Source: Limnohabitans sp. 63ED37-2 (lineage in GTDB: Bacteria; Pseudomonadota; Gammaproteobacteria; Burkholderiales; Burkholderiaceae_C). From it: a stretch of DNA of 64,000 nt. The notes below the pieces were generated by a model, which was given only the letters and a program-made list of their open reading frames with translations, made no database searches and was not told where the DNA came from. Location: positions 2,103,501 to 2,167,500 of the forward strand of contig NZ_CP011774.1 of the NCBI RefSeq assembly GCF_001412535.1, given 5' to 3'. A program made the translations under genes and the position numbers. Position 1 is the first letter of the stretch. Each line of letters starts with the position of its first letter. Positions 51,248-58,651 of this stretch are shown one piece after another.

Positions 51248-51264
51248 AGTGTGAAACGTCTCAC

Positions 51265-51301
51265 TTGACCAAGCAGATTGTTTACATACAATGTACGTAT
51301 G
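51265..51301 (+). promoter_or_regulatory. brnTA promoter and operator
   Basis: TTGACC (51265-51270) and TACAAT (51287-51292) are 16 bp apart. The inverted repeat CATAC (51285-51289) and GTATG (51297-51301) brackets the -10 and includes the ATG. With only six bases between the -10 and the start codon the transcript should be leaderless. BrnA is the expected repressor. Confidence 0.65.
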
Positions 51302-51580
51302 ATCAGGTTTGAATGGCACCCAAGCAAGGCAAGTGCAAACCTGAAAAAGCATCAGGTTTCATTCGAAGAAGCGCAGACCGTTTTCTATGATGAATTCGCT
51401 GTTCAATTCTTCGACGAAGATCACTCGGTCGATGAAGAACGCTTTCTCATGTTGGGCATGAGTGTTCATTCCAAACTGCTCATCGTCTGTCACTGTGAAC
51501 GTGAAGGTGGGGAAATCATCCGAATCATCTCTGCTCGCAAGGCAACCAAGCGCGAAAGCGCTTTTTATCGAGGCATCTGA
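51299..51580 (+). CDS. brnT: BrnT-type RNase toxin
   Basis: A RelE-like toxin of 93 residues. The family signature is complete: IRFEWHPSKASANLKKHQVS, FEEAQTVFYDEFAVQFFDED, then RFLMLGMSVHSKLLIVCHCE and IIRIISARKATKRESAFY. It precedes its antitoxin by one base. The promoter position supports the ATG at 51299 over the in-frame TTG at 51278. Confidence 0.96.
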   Translation: MIRFEWHPSKASANLKKHQVSFEEAQTVFYDEFAVQFFDEDHSVDEERFLMLGMSVHSKLLIVCHCEREGGEIIRIISARKATKRESAFYRGI

Positions 51581-51581
51581 C

Positions 51582-51806
51582 ATGAAAGCCGAATACGACC
51601 TCTCCAAGCTCAAAGCTCGAAAAAATCCCTATGCATCCAAGCTCAAGAAGCCTGTGACGATGCGTCTGTCAGAAGACGTTGTTGTTTATTTCAAAAGCAT
51701 GGCAGATGACGCGGGGGTTCCCTATCAAAGCCTCATCAACTTGTATTTACGCGACTGCTTGGCCAATAACCGCAAAGTACAAATCAACTGGCCTAAGCTG
51801 GCTTAA
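51582..51806 (+). CDS. brnA: BrnA-type ribbon-helix-helix antitoxin
   Basis: An antitoxin of 74 residues: MKAEYDLSKLKARKNPYASK, then the ribbon-helix-helix KKPVTMRLSEDVVVYFKSMA and GVPYQSLINLYLRDCL. Its stop codon overlaps the stop of the opposing helicase gene in the four bases TTAA (51803-51806), so this module abuts the intact helicase end with no spacer. Confidence 0.95.
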   Translation: MKAEYDLSKLKARKNPYASKLKKPVTMRLSEDVVVYFKSMADDAGVPYQSLINLYLRDCLANNRKVQINWPKLA

Positions 51807-53830
51807 ACACCCAAAGCCTTGCGATACCCCCCCACCCCCTTCACATAAGCCAACAATTCCCCAAAAAACGGATGCCTGCCAAGCGTGGACGAATCGCCCA
51901 CCAGCAGCAGCTTGCGCCGTGCGCGGGTCATGCCCACGTTCATGCGGCGGATGTCAGACAGAAAGCCGATCTCACCTTGGGCGTTGCTGCGCGTCAAGGT
52001 GATGGCAATGATGTCGCGCTCTTGGCCCTGAAACGAATCGACGGTGCCCACGCTGAGCCTGCGTTGCAGCAACAAGTCGTTCAGCATGGCGCTGTCTTCG
52101 ATGGCGTCTTTCAAATAGTTGATTTGGGCGCGGTACGGCGCAATCACGCCTATGGTCAGCGGGCGCTGGTCTGCTGCAGTGGGCTCCCCCAGCACCAACA
52201 GTTGCGCCAAGCGCTCCAGCAGCAAGTGGGCTTCTTCGGGGTTGGCGGTTGAACGGCTCTCAGGAATGGCCAGTTCTTGATAGCCGCAGCCCGCCGTGTC
52301 GATGAATTCCACAGGCAGGTCGTGCGAAAAACGTGGGTCATCAAAGCGCGGGTCGTAAGCGGCCAGGTCAGCGTCGCGCACGCTGGGGTGCGCCACCAGT
52401 TGGCCGCCATAAAACTTCTCGGAGCTGAAGCCCATGATGTGCGCGTGCATGCGGTATTGCACCTTCAGCATGCGGGCCGTGCCCGGTTGGCGCTGGATGC
52501 ACTTTTCAAACAGGGTTTCGCGCAGGCCTTCGCGGGCGGCTTTTTCGCTTTTGACGGTGGGCGGCAGCTGGTGGTGGTCGCCCGCCAACACCAGGCGCTG
52601 GCCCTTGGCAATGGGAATCCAGCAACCCGGCTCCAAGGCCTGGGCGGCTTCGTCAATGAAGACGGTCTCAAAGCCCAGGTGGCGAATGTGGCGGTGGCTG
52701 GCGCCCACCAGCGTGCAGGTGATGACCTGCACCGACTCGAGCACGTCCTCGGTCATGAAGCGTTCCAAGTCGTCGGCGGCTTGCCGCAGCGTGCGGGCTT
52801 CTTCGCGCAGCCATTGGCGGCGCTCTCGCTCCTCAAAGCCAAAGTTGCGCACGCGTTCGCTGGCGGCCACTCGGTGCTGCTCGGCGGTTTGGCGCATGGC
52901 GTGCATCTTGGCGTAGCTGGCGTGGGCCATCACCCCAGCGTCCAGCGTGTGTTTGAGCAGCAGATCCGACACGCGGCTGGGGTTGCCCAGGCGGATCACA
53001 TTCACACCGCGCTCGGCCAGCTTTTCGGTCAGCAGGTCCACGGCGGTGTTCGAGGGGGCGCACACCAGCACGCGCCGCTCGCGCCGGATGGTTTCCAAAA
53101 TGGCTTGCACCAGCGTGGTGGTTTTGCCCGTGCCGGGCGGGCCGTGGATGATGGCCACGTCTTGCGCCGTGACCACATGGCGCACAGCGGCCAGTTGCGA
53201 GTCGTTAAGGGCACTGGGGTACAACAGGTCGTCGGCTTGGGGCTCGCGAAAAGTTGCCTGCCGGGCACCCAGCAGCACGTCGCGCAGTTCGGCCAAGCGG
53301 TTGCCGTGGGCGGCCATGACCGCGCTCAGGGCCTGGTTCATCTCGCGGTAGCTGACCTCGTCAAACGTCAGGTCAATGCCCAATGTGCTTCCGTCGAGGC
53401 TGCTGCCGTCCCGCACCCAGTCGGGCAGAGCTTCTTTGGTGGTGGCCAACAGCAGCTTGTTGCGCCGCACGCGGGTCACCACGCCGCTCACCACGGGCCG
53501 GTCTGGCCCCGAGTAGCCGGGCGCACCGCTGAACAGCGCCGCCGCCGCCCCCACCTGAAACAAATGCAGGTCTTGCCGATGCGCAGGCCGCTCCAGCTCC
53601 AGCAACACCTTGCCGCCAAAACCGATGTCTTCTTGGGTGATGGTGACGGGGTACCAAGTCAGGCCACGCCGACGCCGCTCTTTGATGCTGGCACTGGCGT
53701 TCTTGAGCTTGAACTGCGCCTGGTCTTCCTGTTGCTCCAGCTGCATGAGGGCACGCACATGGCGAAGTTCACGTTCAACAGAAAGATGTGCAGTGGGGGT
53801 GGGGTCTTGGTCGGCCAAAAGGGAACGCAA
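51803..53830 (-). CDS. Superfamily 1 (UPF1/IGHMBP2-like) helicase
   Basis: ATP-dependent 5'-3' DNA/RNA helicase-type protein of 675 residues. The N-terminal OB/stalk region (1-200) is followed by motif I IIHGPPGTGKTTTLVQAILE (about residue 225), motif Ia VCAPSNTAVDLL, motif II FIDEAAQALEPG (about 393), motif III LAGDHHQLPPTV, motif IV LKVQYRMHAHIM, motif V GTVDSFQGQERDIIAI and motif VI RRMNVGMTRARRKLLLVGD (about 630). The role in the cell is unknown. Its 3' end is the source of four displaced fragments to the left. The C-terminal tail differs slightly (GGYRKALGV) from the tails in copies A-C. Confidence 0.93.
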   Translation of the reverse strand: MRSLLADQDPTPTAHLSVERELRHVRALMQLEQQEDQAQFKLKNASASIKERRRRGLTWYPVTITQEDIGFGGKVLLELERPAHRQDLHLFQVGAAAALFSGAPGYSGPDRPVVSGVVTRVRRNKLLLATTKEALPDWVRDGSSLDGSTLGIDLTFDEVSYREMNQALSAVMAAHGNRLAELRDVLLGARQATFREPQADDLLYPSALNDSQLAAVRHVVTAQDVAIIHGPPGTGKTTTLVQAILETIRRERRVLVCAPSNTAVDLLTEKLAERGVNVIRLGNPSRVSDLLLKHTLDAGVMAHASYAKMHAMRQTAEQHRVAASERVRNFGFEERERRQWLREEARTLRQAADDLERFMTEDVLESVQVITCTLVGASHRHIRHLGFETVFIDEAAQALEPGCWIPIAKGQRLVLAGDHHQLPPTVKSEKAAREGLRETLFEKCIQRQPGTARMLKVQYRMHAHIMGFSSEKFYGGQLVAHPSVRDADLAAYDPRFDDPRFSHDLPVEFIDTAGCGYQELAIPESRSTANPEEAHLLLERLAQLLVLGEPTAADQRPLTIGVIAPYRAQINYLKDAIEDSAMLNDLLLQRRLSVGTVDSFQGQERDIIAITLTRSNAQGEIGFLSDIRRMNVGMTRARRKLLLVGDSSTLGRHPFFGELLAYVKGVGGYRKALGV

Positions 53831-53882
53831 AGGGGAAAAGGGGAAAAGGGGTGGACGCGACTCTAACCCAATGGGATGGGCT

Positions 53883-54371
53883 TTAACGCGGCACCTTGTG
53901 CGTGACGAATTTCACGAGGCCTTCGCTGGCTTCTTCGATCAAATCCAGCACATGCTCAAAGCCCTGGTCTCCACCATAATAAGGGTCGGGGATGACCGGG
54001 GCCTGTGTGGTGAGCAAAAACTCCGCCAAGCCCCGGATCTTGTGTTGGTGCTCCGCGGGGCATCTTTCTTCCAAAAGTGCGCGGTTGTCCCAATCCATGG
54101 TCAAGAGCAAATCAAAGGTTTCAAAGTCACTGTCCACCACCGGCCTGGCCCTCAGGTGCGCCAGCTCGTAGCCTCTTTTGAGGGCATGCTTTTGGCTGCG
54201 TTCATCGGGCGGCGCGTCGGGGTGGAAGTTGTGTGTGCCAGCCGAGTCCACCTGAACTTTGTGCAAAAGGTTTTGCTCAGTCAGCCGTTTGAAGAAAACA
54301 GCTTCTGCTGTGGGGCTTCGGCAGATGTTGCCCATGCAGACAAACAGGATTTTGTAAGCGGTTTCGTTCAT
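53883..54371 (-). CDS. Low-molecular-weight protein-tyrosine phosphatase
   Basis: A phosphatase of 162 residues. The P-loop nucleophile motif Cys12-x5-Arg18 is in LFVCMGNICRSPTAEAVF, and the catalytic Asp is in VIPDPYYGGDQGFEHVLDLI. ATG 54371 gives the family N-terminus; the upstream extension is spurious. Possible substrates include tyrosine kinases or small phosphoproteins. Its stop lies 52 bp from the helicase start on the same strand. Confidence 0.95.
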   Translation of the reverse strand: MNETAYKILFVCMGNICRSPTAEAVFFKRLTEQNLLHKVQVDSAGTHNFHPDAPPDERSQKHALKRGYELAHLRARPVVDSDFETFDLLLTMDWDNRALLEERCPAEHQHKIRGLAEFLLTTQAPVIPDPYYGGDQGFEHVLDLIEEASEGLVKFVTHKVPR

Positions 54372-54569
54372 GTCGTGCGGGGTCTGGTGGTGGGTGTGTA
54401 GGGTCAAAAAAACCTGCTCAAAGCTTATGGCAAGCAGCCAGGTGGATGGCACAGGCTTGGGGCTATCCCCCCAATGGGTTCTGGGGAATAGGCGTGTCGG
54501 GGCACACTCTCACCATCAGGCGCAAACAAGGGGTTTGTTGCGCCACCATTGACACCAAGGGGAAGTGCC

Positions 54570-54857
54570 GTGGAGGCCAAATTTGCTGAGCGTCTTGCCA
54601 GCCTTTCAGAAGGGGACATTTCCGCCATCATTCAAATGGCTTGGGAAGACCGGACCGCGTTTGAAACGATTCAAGAGCGCATGGGTTGGTCAGAGCCGGA
54701 CGTCATTCGCCTCATGCGGCACGAGCTGCAGCCCAGTTCTTTTCGGATGTGGCGCAAGCGCATGAAAGGCCGCACCACCAAACACCGGGCACTGCGCAGC
54801 CCCGACATGAAGTTTGACGACCAATCGATCGCAGACCACCGACGCGCCAACTGCTGA
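54570..54857 (+). CDS. DUF2805/TIGR03643 family protein
   Basis: A conserved small basic protein of 95 residues from GTG 54570, preceded by an AAGGGGAAG ribosome site. The family core LSEGDISAIIQMAWEDRTAF, then IQERMGWSEPDVIRLMRHEL and SSFRMWRKRMKGRTTKHRAL, is well kept. It looks like a helical, possibly HTH, nucleic-acid-binding protein; function unknown. Confidence 0.85.
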   Translation: MEAKFAERLASLSEGDISAIIQMAWEDRTAFETIQERMGWSEPDVIRLMRHELQPSSFRMWRKRMKGRTTKHRALRSPDMKFDDQSIADHRRANC

Positions 54858-54871
54858 TGCAAAAAATGCTC

Positions 54872-54910
54872 TTGAGAACCCACTTGGCATGGATTAACAT
54901 TGTTGCAACA
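54872..54910 (+). promoter_or_regulatory. mazEF promoter and operator
   Basis: TTGAGA (54872-54877) and TAACAT (54895-54900) have a 17-bp spacing. A perfect 10-bp palindrome, TGTTGCAACA, follows at 54901-54910, where a MazE dimer could block the start of transcription. A strong GGAGGT ribosome site lies next to it. Confidence 0.55.
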
Positions 54911-54921
54911 GGAGGTCTTTG

Positions 54922-55176
54922 ATGGAAATTGCAATTCGGAACATCGGAAACAGCAAAGGCGTGGTGCTGCCTAAGCCGTTTCTGGCCCAAGTTGGGCTGG
55001 ACAGACAGGCGACCGCCATCATCGAGGTGGAAAACGGCACCATCGTCTTGCGTAAACCCGCCAAGACCGTTCGTGCTGGCTGGGCAGAGGCTGCTGCTGC
55101 CGTGTCCGCCAAGGGCGAAGATGCGCTTTTGATGGGTGAGTTCGGCAACTTGGAAGATGAGGAGTTGGGCTGGTGA
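54922..55176 (+). CDS. mazE: MazE/AbrB-type antitoxin
   Basis: An antitoxin of 84 residues. The AbrB-like N-terminus EIAIRNIGNSKGVVLPKPFL is followed by LDRQATAIIEVENGTIVLRK, and the acidic tail FGNLEDEELGW should bind the toxin. The ATG follows an ideal ribosome site. Its stop overlaps the mazF GTG start (GTGA). Confidence 0.93.
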   Translation: MEIAIRNIGNSKGVVLPKPFLAQVGLDRQATAIIEVENGTIVLRKPAKTVRAGWAEAAAAVSAKGEDALLMGEFGNLEDEELGW

Positions 55177-55490
55177 AGCGCGGCGAGATTTGGCTGGTGA
55201 ACCTCGACCCGACCGTGGGCAGCGAAATCAAGAAGTCGCGGCCCTGCGTGGTGCTGTCGCCGGCAGAGTTGAATGACCACCTGCGCACCGTGATGGTGGC
55301 GCCCATGACCTCAAAGGGTTTTGCCGCACCGTTCCGGGTACCGGTCACCCATGCGGGCACCAAGGGCTTGATCGTGCTGGATCAGCTACGGACGGTTGAC
55401 AAGCTCCGTTTGGTCAAGCGGCTGGGCGCTGTGTCCGCCAAGACCTTGACTGCCGCACTGACCACACTGCAGGAAGTGTTTGCGGAATAA
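55173..55490 (+). CDS. mazF: MazF/PemK-type mRNA interferase
   Basis: A ribosome-independent endoribonuclease of 105 residues from GTG 55173. The family pattern is KRGEIWLVNLDPTVGSEIKK, the catalytic Arg/Thr region SRPCVVLSPAELN and VMVAPMTSKGFAAPFRVPVT, then KGLIVLDQLRTVDKLRLVKR. Coupled to mazE. Confidence 0.96.
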   Translation: MKRGEIWLVNLDPTVGSEIKKSRPCVVLSPAELNDHLRTVMVAPMTSKGFAAPFRVPVTHAGTKGLIVLDQLRTVDKLRLVKRLGAVSAKTLTAALTTLQEVFAE

Positions 55491-55529
55491 AAAAGGAAAG
55501 CCTTGGCGGCCTGCTTGACTGCTGCGCCC

Positions 55530-55970
55530 TCAGCCCCGATTGCCATCGCCCGCCTGCGCTGAAGCGGGCAATCCAAAGACCCGGTCAAAGCACCAGGTGA
55601 ACGCGATGGCATAGAAGAAAAAGAAAGCCAGCAGGCCCAAATTGGCCAGCAAGGCAGCGGTGAGCGAAATGTCGAGCCACAGCGACATAACGGGCAAAAG
55701 AATGATCACCAAGCCGCCCTCAAAACCCGCCCCATGGGCCAGCCGCCTGACAAAAGAGCGGCCACGCACCGATTGGCGCGACTCCCAGCGCTCAAAGAGC
55801 CAGTTGAAGACGTAGTTCCACGTCAGCGCAATGCTCGACAACACAACCGCCAGGCCCAAGGTGGAGGTGGGCGACTTATCAAAAGCCACGCTCAACACGG
55901 GCCCGACCACAGCGATGGCCATGGCCTCGTACAAAAGGGCTTGCGCAACGCGGCGGGTGGTGGGGGTCAT
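55530..55970 (-). CDS. PACE-family efflux transporter
   Basis: A four-helix membrane protein of 146 residues made of two bacterial transmembrane-pair (BTP) units. The family motifs are visible: the acidic residue in RRVAQALLYEAMAIAVVGPV, WNYVFNWLFERWESR after helix 2, and RRLAHGAGFEGGLVIILLPV with the His and Glu at the start of helix 3. Known members such as AceI export chlorhexidine and short-chain diamines. Single gene. Confidence 0.92.
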   Translation of the reverse strand: MTPTTRRVAQALLYEAMAIAVVGPVLSVAFDKSPTSTLGLAVVLSSIALTWNYVFNWLFERWESRQSVRGRSFVRRLAHGAGFEGGLVIILLPVMSLWLDISLTAALLANLGLLAFFFFYAIAFTWCFDRVFGLPASAQAGDGNRG

Positions 55971-56382
55971 GTTAGCGAACGCGGTGAGGTGGCAAGCAAG
56001 GAAAGAACACTAGCAGGCGCGTGTTTCAGAAGTTAACACGTCATGCTCGTCAGGCGCTTGGCCACCCTGACGGCTCAAGAATGCCAGAGCGGCACTCACA
56101 TCTCCAACTCCTTTAACGCTCAAGGCCAATGATTCAGCTTGGGGGGTTGGGCTGGTGCACAAGGGGTTCAGGTCTAGCTCGCTAGAGCGAAAGGCTGACA
56201 TATCGTTTGTCGATTTTTTAATGGATGCTTTATGTTTCATTAAATTACTCGTATCGCTAATCTATCTGACTTCAAGACGCTTATGGGAGTTAATCGTGAA
56301 AGCATCTTCACGCGATTTGATTTTATGGGCAGCCGGCCTGCCTTTGTAATGCGGTCGAATTGCCTTGTAACTTATAATTCAC
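55971..56382. promoter_or_regulatory. AT-richer intergenic region with the higB2 promoter
   Basis: Most of this 412-bp stretch has no supportable gene; short frames at 56010-56240 (minus) and 56155-56349 (plus) show no protein family character. At its right end a perfect TATAAT lies at 56373-56378, four bases before the toxin start. Two TTGTAA units (56344-56349 and 56365-56370) stand 21 bp apart, a possible operator on one face of the helix. No good -35 is seen. Confidence 0.5.
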
Positions 56383-56712
56383 ATGTTTAAAGTTCGTGAT
56401 TACCTGACCGCACAAGGCGATGACCCTGATGCATTGAGGTTGATGTCACTTGCGGATCGACAAGCCAGAGCCCGAATTTTGATTCGTGTCGGCCGAATGC
56501 CCAGCGGCAATTTTGGCGATGTGAAACCGGTTGGTGAAGGCGTTTGGGAAGCCCGAATTGATTGGGGGCCGGGGTACAGGATTTACTACGCACAGGCCGG
56601 ACAGCGCTTGATCTTGCTGTTGGTCGGAGGCGATAAACGAAAACAGCAAACGGACATTGAACAGGCCCACCGTTACTGGCTGGACTGGCAACACAGGAGA
56701 AAGCTCAAATGA
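56383..56712 (+). CDS. RelE/ParE-family toxin (TIGR02683, HigB-like)
   Basis: A toxin of 109 residues of the phage-derived Gp49-like/HigB group: RQARARILIRVGRMPSGNFG, then DVKPVGEGVWEARIDWGPGY and RIYYAQAGQRLILLLVGGDK followed by HRYWLDW. It lies ahead of its antitoxin and overlaps it as ATGA. The perfect -10 box is almost against the start codon, so the transcript is probably leaderless. Confidence 0.95.
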   Translation: MFKVRDYLTAQGDDPDALRLMSLADRQARARILIRVGRMPSGNFGDVKPVGEGVWEARIDWGPGYRIYYAQAGQRLILLLVGGDKRKQQTDIEQAHRYWLDWQHRRKLK

Positions 56713-57020
56713 ACAGCGGAACCAGCCGCCCGCATGACGAAGCCGTTGTGGAGATGCTCAAAGCCGATCCTGAGTTTGCCAACGAGTACCTCGCTGTTGC
56801 ACTGGAGCAAGCCGATCAACCCGGCGGGCAACAGGCTTTGTTGGCAGCTTTGCGGCACATTGCTGAGGCGCAAGGCATGTCAGCGGTGGCCGAGAGAGCG
56901 GGCATGCCCCGCGAAAGCCTGTACCGGGCACTCAGTCCACGCGGCAACCCCACACTCAAAACTTGGTTGGCGGTGCTGAACGCCACCGGACTGCACTTGT
57001 CGGTGGTGCGGCCCCACTGA
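56709..57020 (+). CDS. XRE-type antitoxin (TIGR02684)
   Basis: An antitoxin of 103 residues: EMLKADPEFANEYLAVALEQ, then QALLAALRHIAEAQGMSAVA and the HTH ERAGMPRESLYRALSPRGNP. This is the usual partner of TIGR02683 toxins. The gene ends six bases before the converging queF stop. Confidence 0.95.
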   Translation: MNSGTSRPHDEAVVEMLKADPEFANEYLAVALEQADQPGGQQALLAALRHIAEAQGMSAVAERAGMPRESLYRALSPRGNPTLKTWLAVLNATGLHLSVVRPH

Positions 57021-57026
57021 CTTGAT

Positions 57027-57878
57027 TCACTGCCGCGCCGTGCGCACATTGGGCGGCAATGCGCCCGGTGCGCTGGTGCGCCAAGGGTTGATGTCCAGCC
57101 CGCCACGGCGGGTGTAGCGGGCGTACACCGTCAGCTTGGTGGGTTTGCAGCGCGTCCAGATGTCCATGAAGATGCGCTCGACGCATTGCTCATGGAACTC
57201 GTTGTGGTTCCTGAAGCTCACGATGTATTGCAACAAACCCGCTTGGTCGATTTGCGGGCCGCTGTAGGTGATCTGCACGCTGCCCCAGTCGGGCTGGCCT
57301 GTGACCAAACAATTGCTTTTGAGCAAGTGGCTCACCAGTGTTTCACTGACTGGCTGCTCGTCTTGGTTGGCGATCAGCAAGTCGGGCGCGGGCTGGTAGC
57401 GGCTGCACTCGATGTCCATGCGGTCCAGGTTCAGGCCATCAAGCTCGTGCACGGGCTCGGCGTCAAACTGTTCTTGCAGCAGCAGCTTCACGCCCACGCT
57501 GGCTTGCATGTTGCCGCCATGCCAGATGGCTGCGCTGATGTCGCGGCGGATCATGTCGCGCACCACGTCGGCGCTCTCCAGCCGCGTGTTGTTGAAGCTG
57601 TTCAGGTACAACTTGAAGGACTTGCTCTCGACGATGTGCGTGCTTTCGGCAGGCACGGTGATGTGGGCCAGCGCCACCTGCGGCTTGCCCTTGGTGTTGA
57701 GCCAGGACAGCTCAAACGCGGTCCACAAATCGGCCCCAAAAAACACAGGCTGCCCGGTGACGCCGATCTCGGCACGCTTGGTGGCGCGGGGGATGGGGAA
57801 CAGCAGGCTGGCGTCGTACTGGTCGACATAGGCGCTGGACTTGCCCAGTTGGGATTGCTCTGGCGAGTTCATGCTCAT
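57027..57878 (-). CDS. queF: NADPH-dependent 7-cyano-7-deazaguanine reductase
   Basis: Reduces preQ0 to preQ1 in queuosine tRNA modification. Its 283 residues make the long, two-domain proteobacterial form. The QueF motif is ESKSFKLYLNSFNNT; the thioimide-forming Cys lies in LKSNCLVTGQPDWGS; substrate residues are in FRNHNEFHEQCVERIF and YARYTRRGGLDINPWR. Its start overlaps the yaaA stop by four bases. No preQ1 riboswitch is possible in the coding overlap. Confidence 0.97.
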   Translation of the reverse strand: MSMNSPEQSQLGKSSAYVDQYDASLLFPIPRATKRAEIGVTGQPVFFGADLWTAFELSWLNTKGKPQVALAHITVPAESTHIVESKSFKLYLNSFNNTRLESADVVRDMIRRDISAAIWHGGNMQASVGVKLLLQEQFDAEPVHELDGLNLDRMDIECSRYQPAPDLLIANQDEQPVSETLVSHLLKSNCLVTGQPDWGSVQITYSGPQIDQAGLLQYIVSFRNHNEFHEQCVERIFMDIWTRCKPTKLTVYARYTRRGGLDINPWRTSAPGALPPNVRTARQ

Positions 57879-58651
57879 GCTTGCACCTTGCGACGGAAAA
57901 CGAGACGGTCGGGCTCGGACACCTTCGGATCGTAGGCGTAGCCTTCGAGGTCAAAGCCCAGCAGACCTTCAGGGTGGGTGATCTTGTTTTGGATGGCAAA
58001 GCGGGCCATCAGGCCACGCGCCCGTTTGGCGTTGAAGCTGATGATCTTGTATTTACCGCCTTTGAAGTCTTCAAACACGCATTCGATCACACGCGCCTTG
58101 AGGGTTTTGCGGTCGACCGACTTGAAGTATTCCTGCGAGGCCAGGTTCACGATGACCGGGGTTTTGTCTTTGGCCAGCTGGGCGTTCAGGTAATCGGCAA
58201 TTTGCGGCCCCCAAAATTTGTAGAGGTTGCTGCCCTTGTCGGTTTGCAGCGTGGTGCCCATTTCCAAACGGTAAGGCTGCATCCAGTCCAGCGGGCGCAG
58301 CACGCCGTACAGGCCACTCAAAATGCCCACATGGGTTTGCGCCCAGTCCAGGTCTTGCGCTGACAAGGTCTTGGCGTCCAGGCCTTCGTACACGTCGCCA
58401 TTGAAGGCCAGAACGGCTTGCTTGGAATTTTTGGCGGTGAACTTAGGCGCCCAAGCTTCGTAGCGGGCCACGTTCAGGGCCGACAGCGCGTCCGACAGGT
58501 CCATCAGCTCGGCGATTTGCTGGGGTGACTTTTGGCGCAGCACTTCAATGAGGGCCTGCGATTGCGGCACGAACTGCGGCAGCGTGTGGGGCACGCCCGC
58601 TGCGGGGGTTTCGTAGTCCAGAGACTTGGCGGGTGACAATAGGAACAACAT
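57875..58651 (-). CDS. yaaA: Peroxide stress protein YaaA
   Basis: A DUF328 protein of 258 residues; in Escherichia coli it limits intracellular iron and oxidative DNA damage and binds DNA. Family segments: LFLLSPAKSLDYETPAAGVP, FNGDVYEGLDAKTLS, GILSGLYGVLRPLDWMQPYR, EMGTTLQTDKGSNLYKFWG and NLASQEYFKSVD. ATG 58651 gives the canonical MLFLLSPAKSL start. That start codon interlocks with the divergent pseudouridine synthase start (CATG 58649-58652). Confidence 0.96.
   Translation of the reverse strand: MLFLLSPAKSLDYETPAAGVPHTLPQFVPQSQALIEVLRQKSPQQIAELMDLSDALSALNVARYEAWAPKFTAKNSKQAVLAFNGDVYEGLDAKTLSAQDLDWAQTHVGILSGLYGVLRPLDWMQPYRLEMGTTLQTDKGSNLYKFWGPQIADYLNAQLAKDKTPVIVNLASQEYFKSVDRKTLKARVIECVFEDFKGGKYKIISFNAKRARGLMARFAIQNKITHPEGLLGFDLEGYAYDPKVSEPDRLVFRRKVQA

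Noticed and set aside
46328..52075. Repeated helicase fragments considered as a CRISPR array, an integron attC array or insertion-sequence ends
   Set aside because: Repeats are 140-290 bp, unevenly spaced at about 1 to 2 kb, protein-coding in origin, all direct, with no cas, intI or transposase gene and no attC-like folding pattern seen. They are better described as displaced gene ends.
52277..53866. Long open frame of 529 codons on the plus strand, antisense to the helicase
   Set aside because: The helicase on the minus strand has all superfamily 1 motifs. The antisense frame is open because of high GC codon bias and gives a His/Gln/Val-rich protein with no family character.
56010..56349. 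Two short open frames in the gap before the second HigB toxin
   Set aside because: No ribosome sites, no recognisable domains, and composition like non-coding DNA; kept only as an intergenic region.
57870..57900. preQ1 riboswitch before queF
   Set aside because: The queF start overlaps the yaaA stop by four bases, so there is no leader, and no aptamer-like sequence was seen near the yaaA start.
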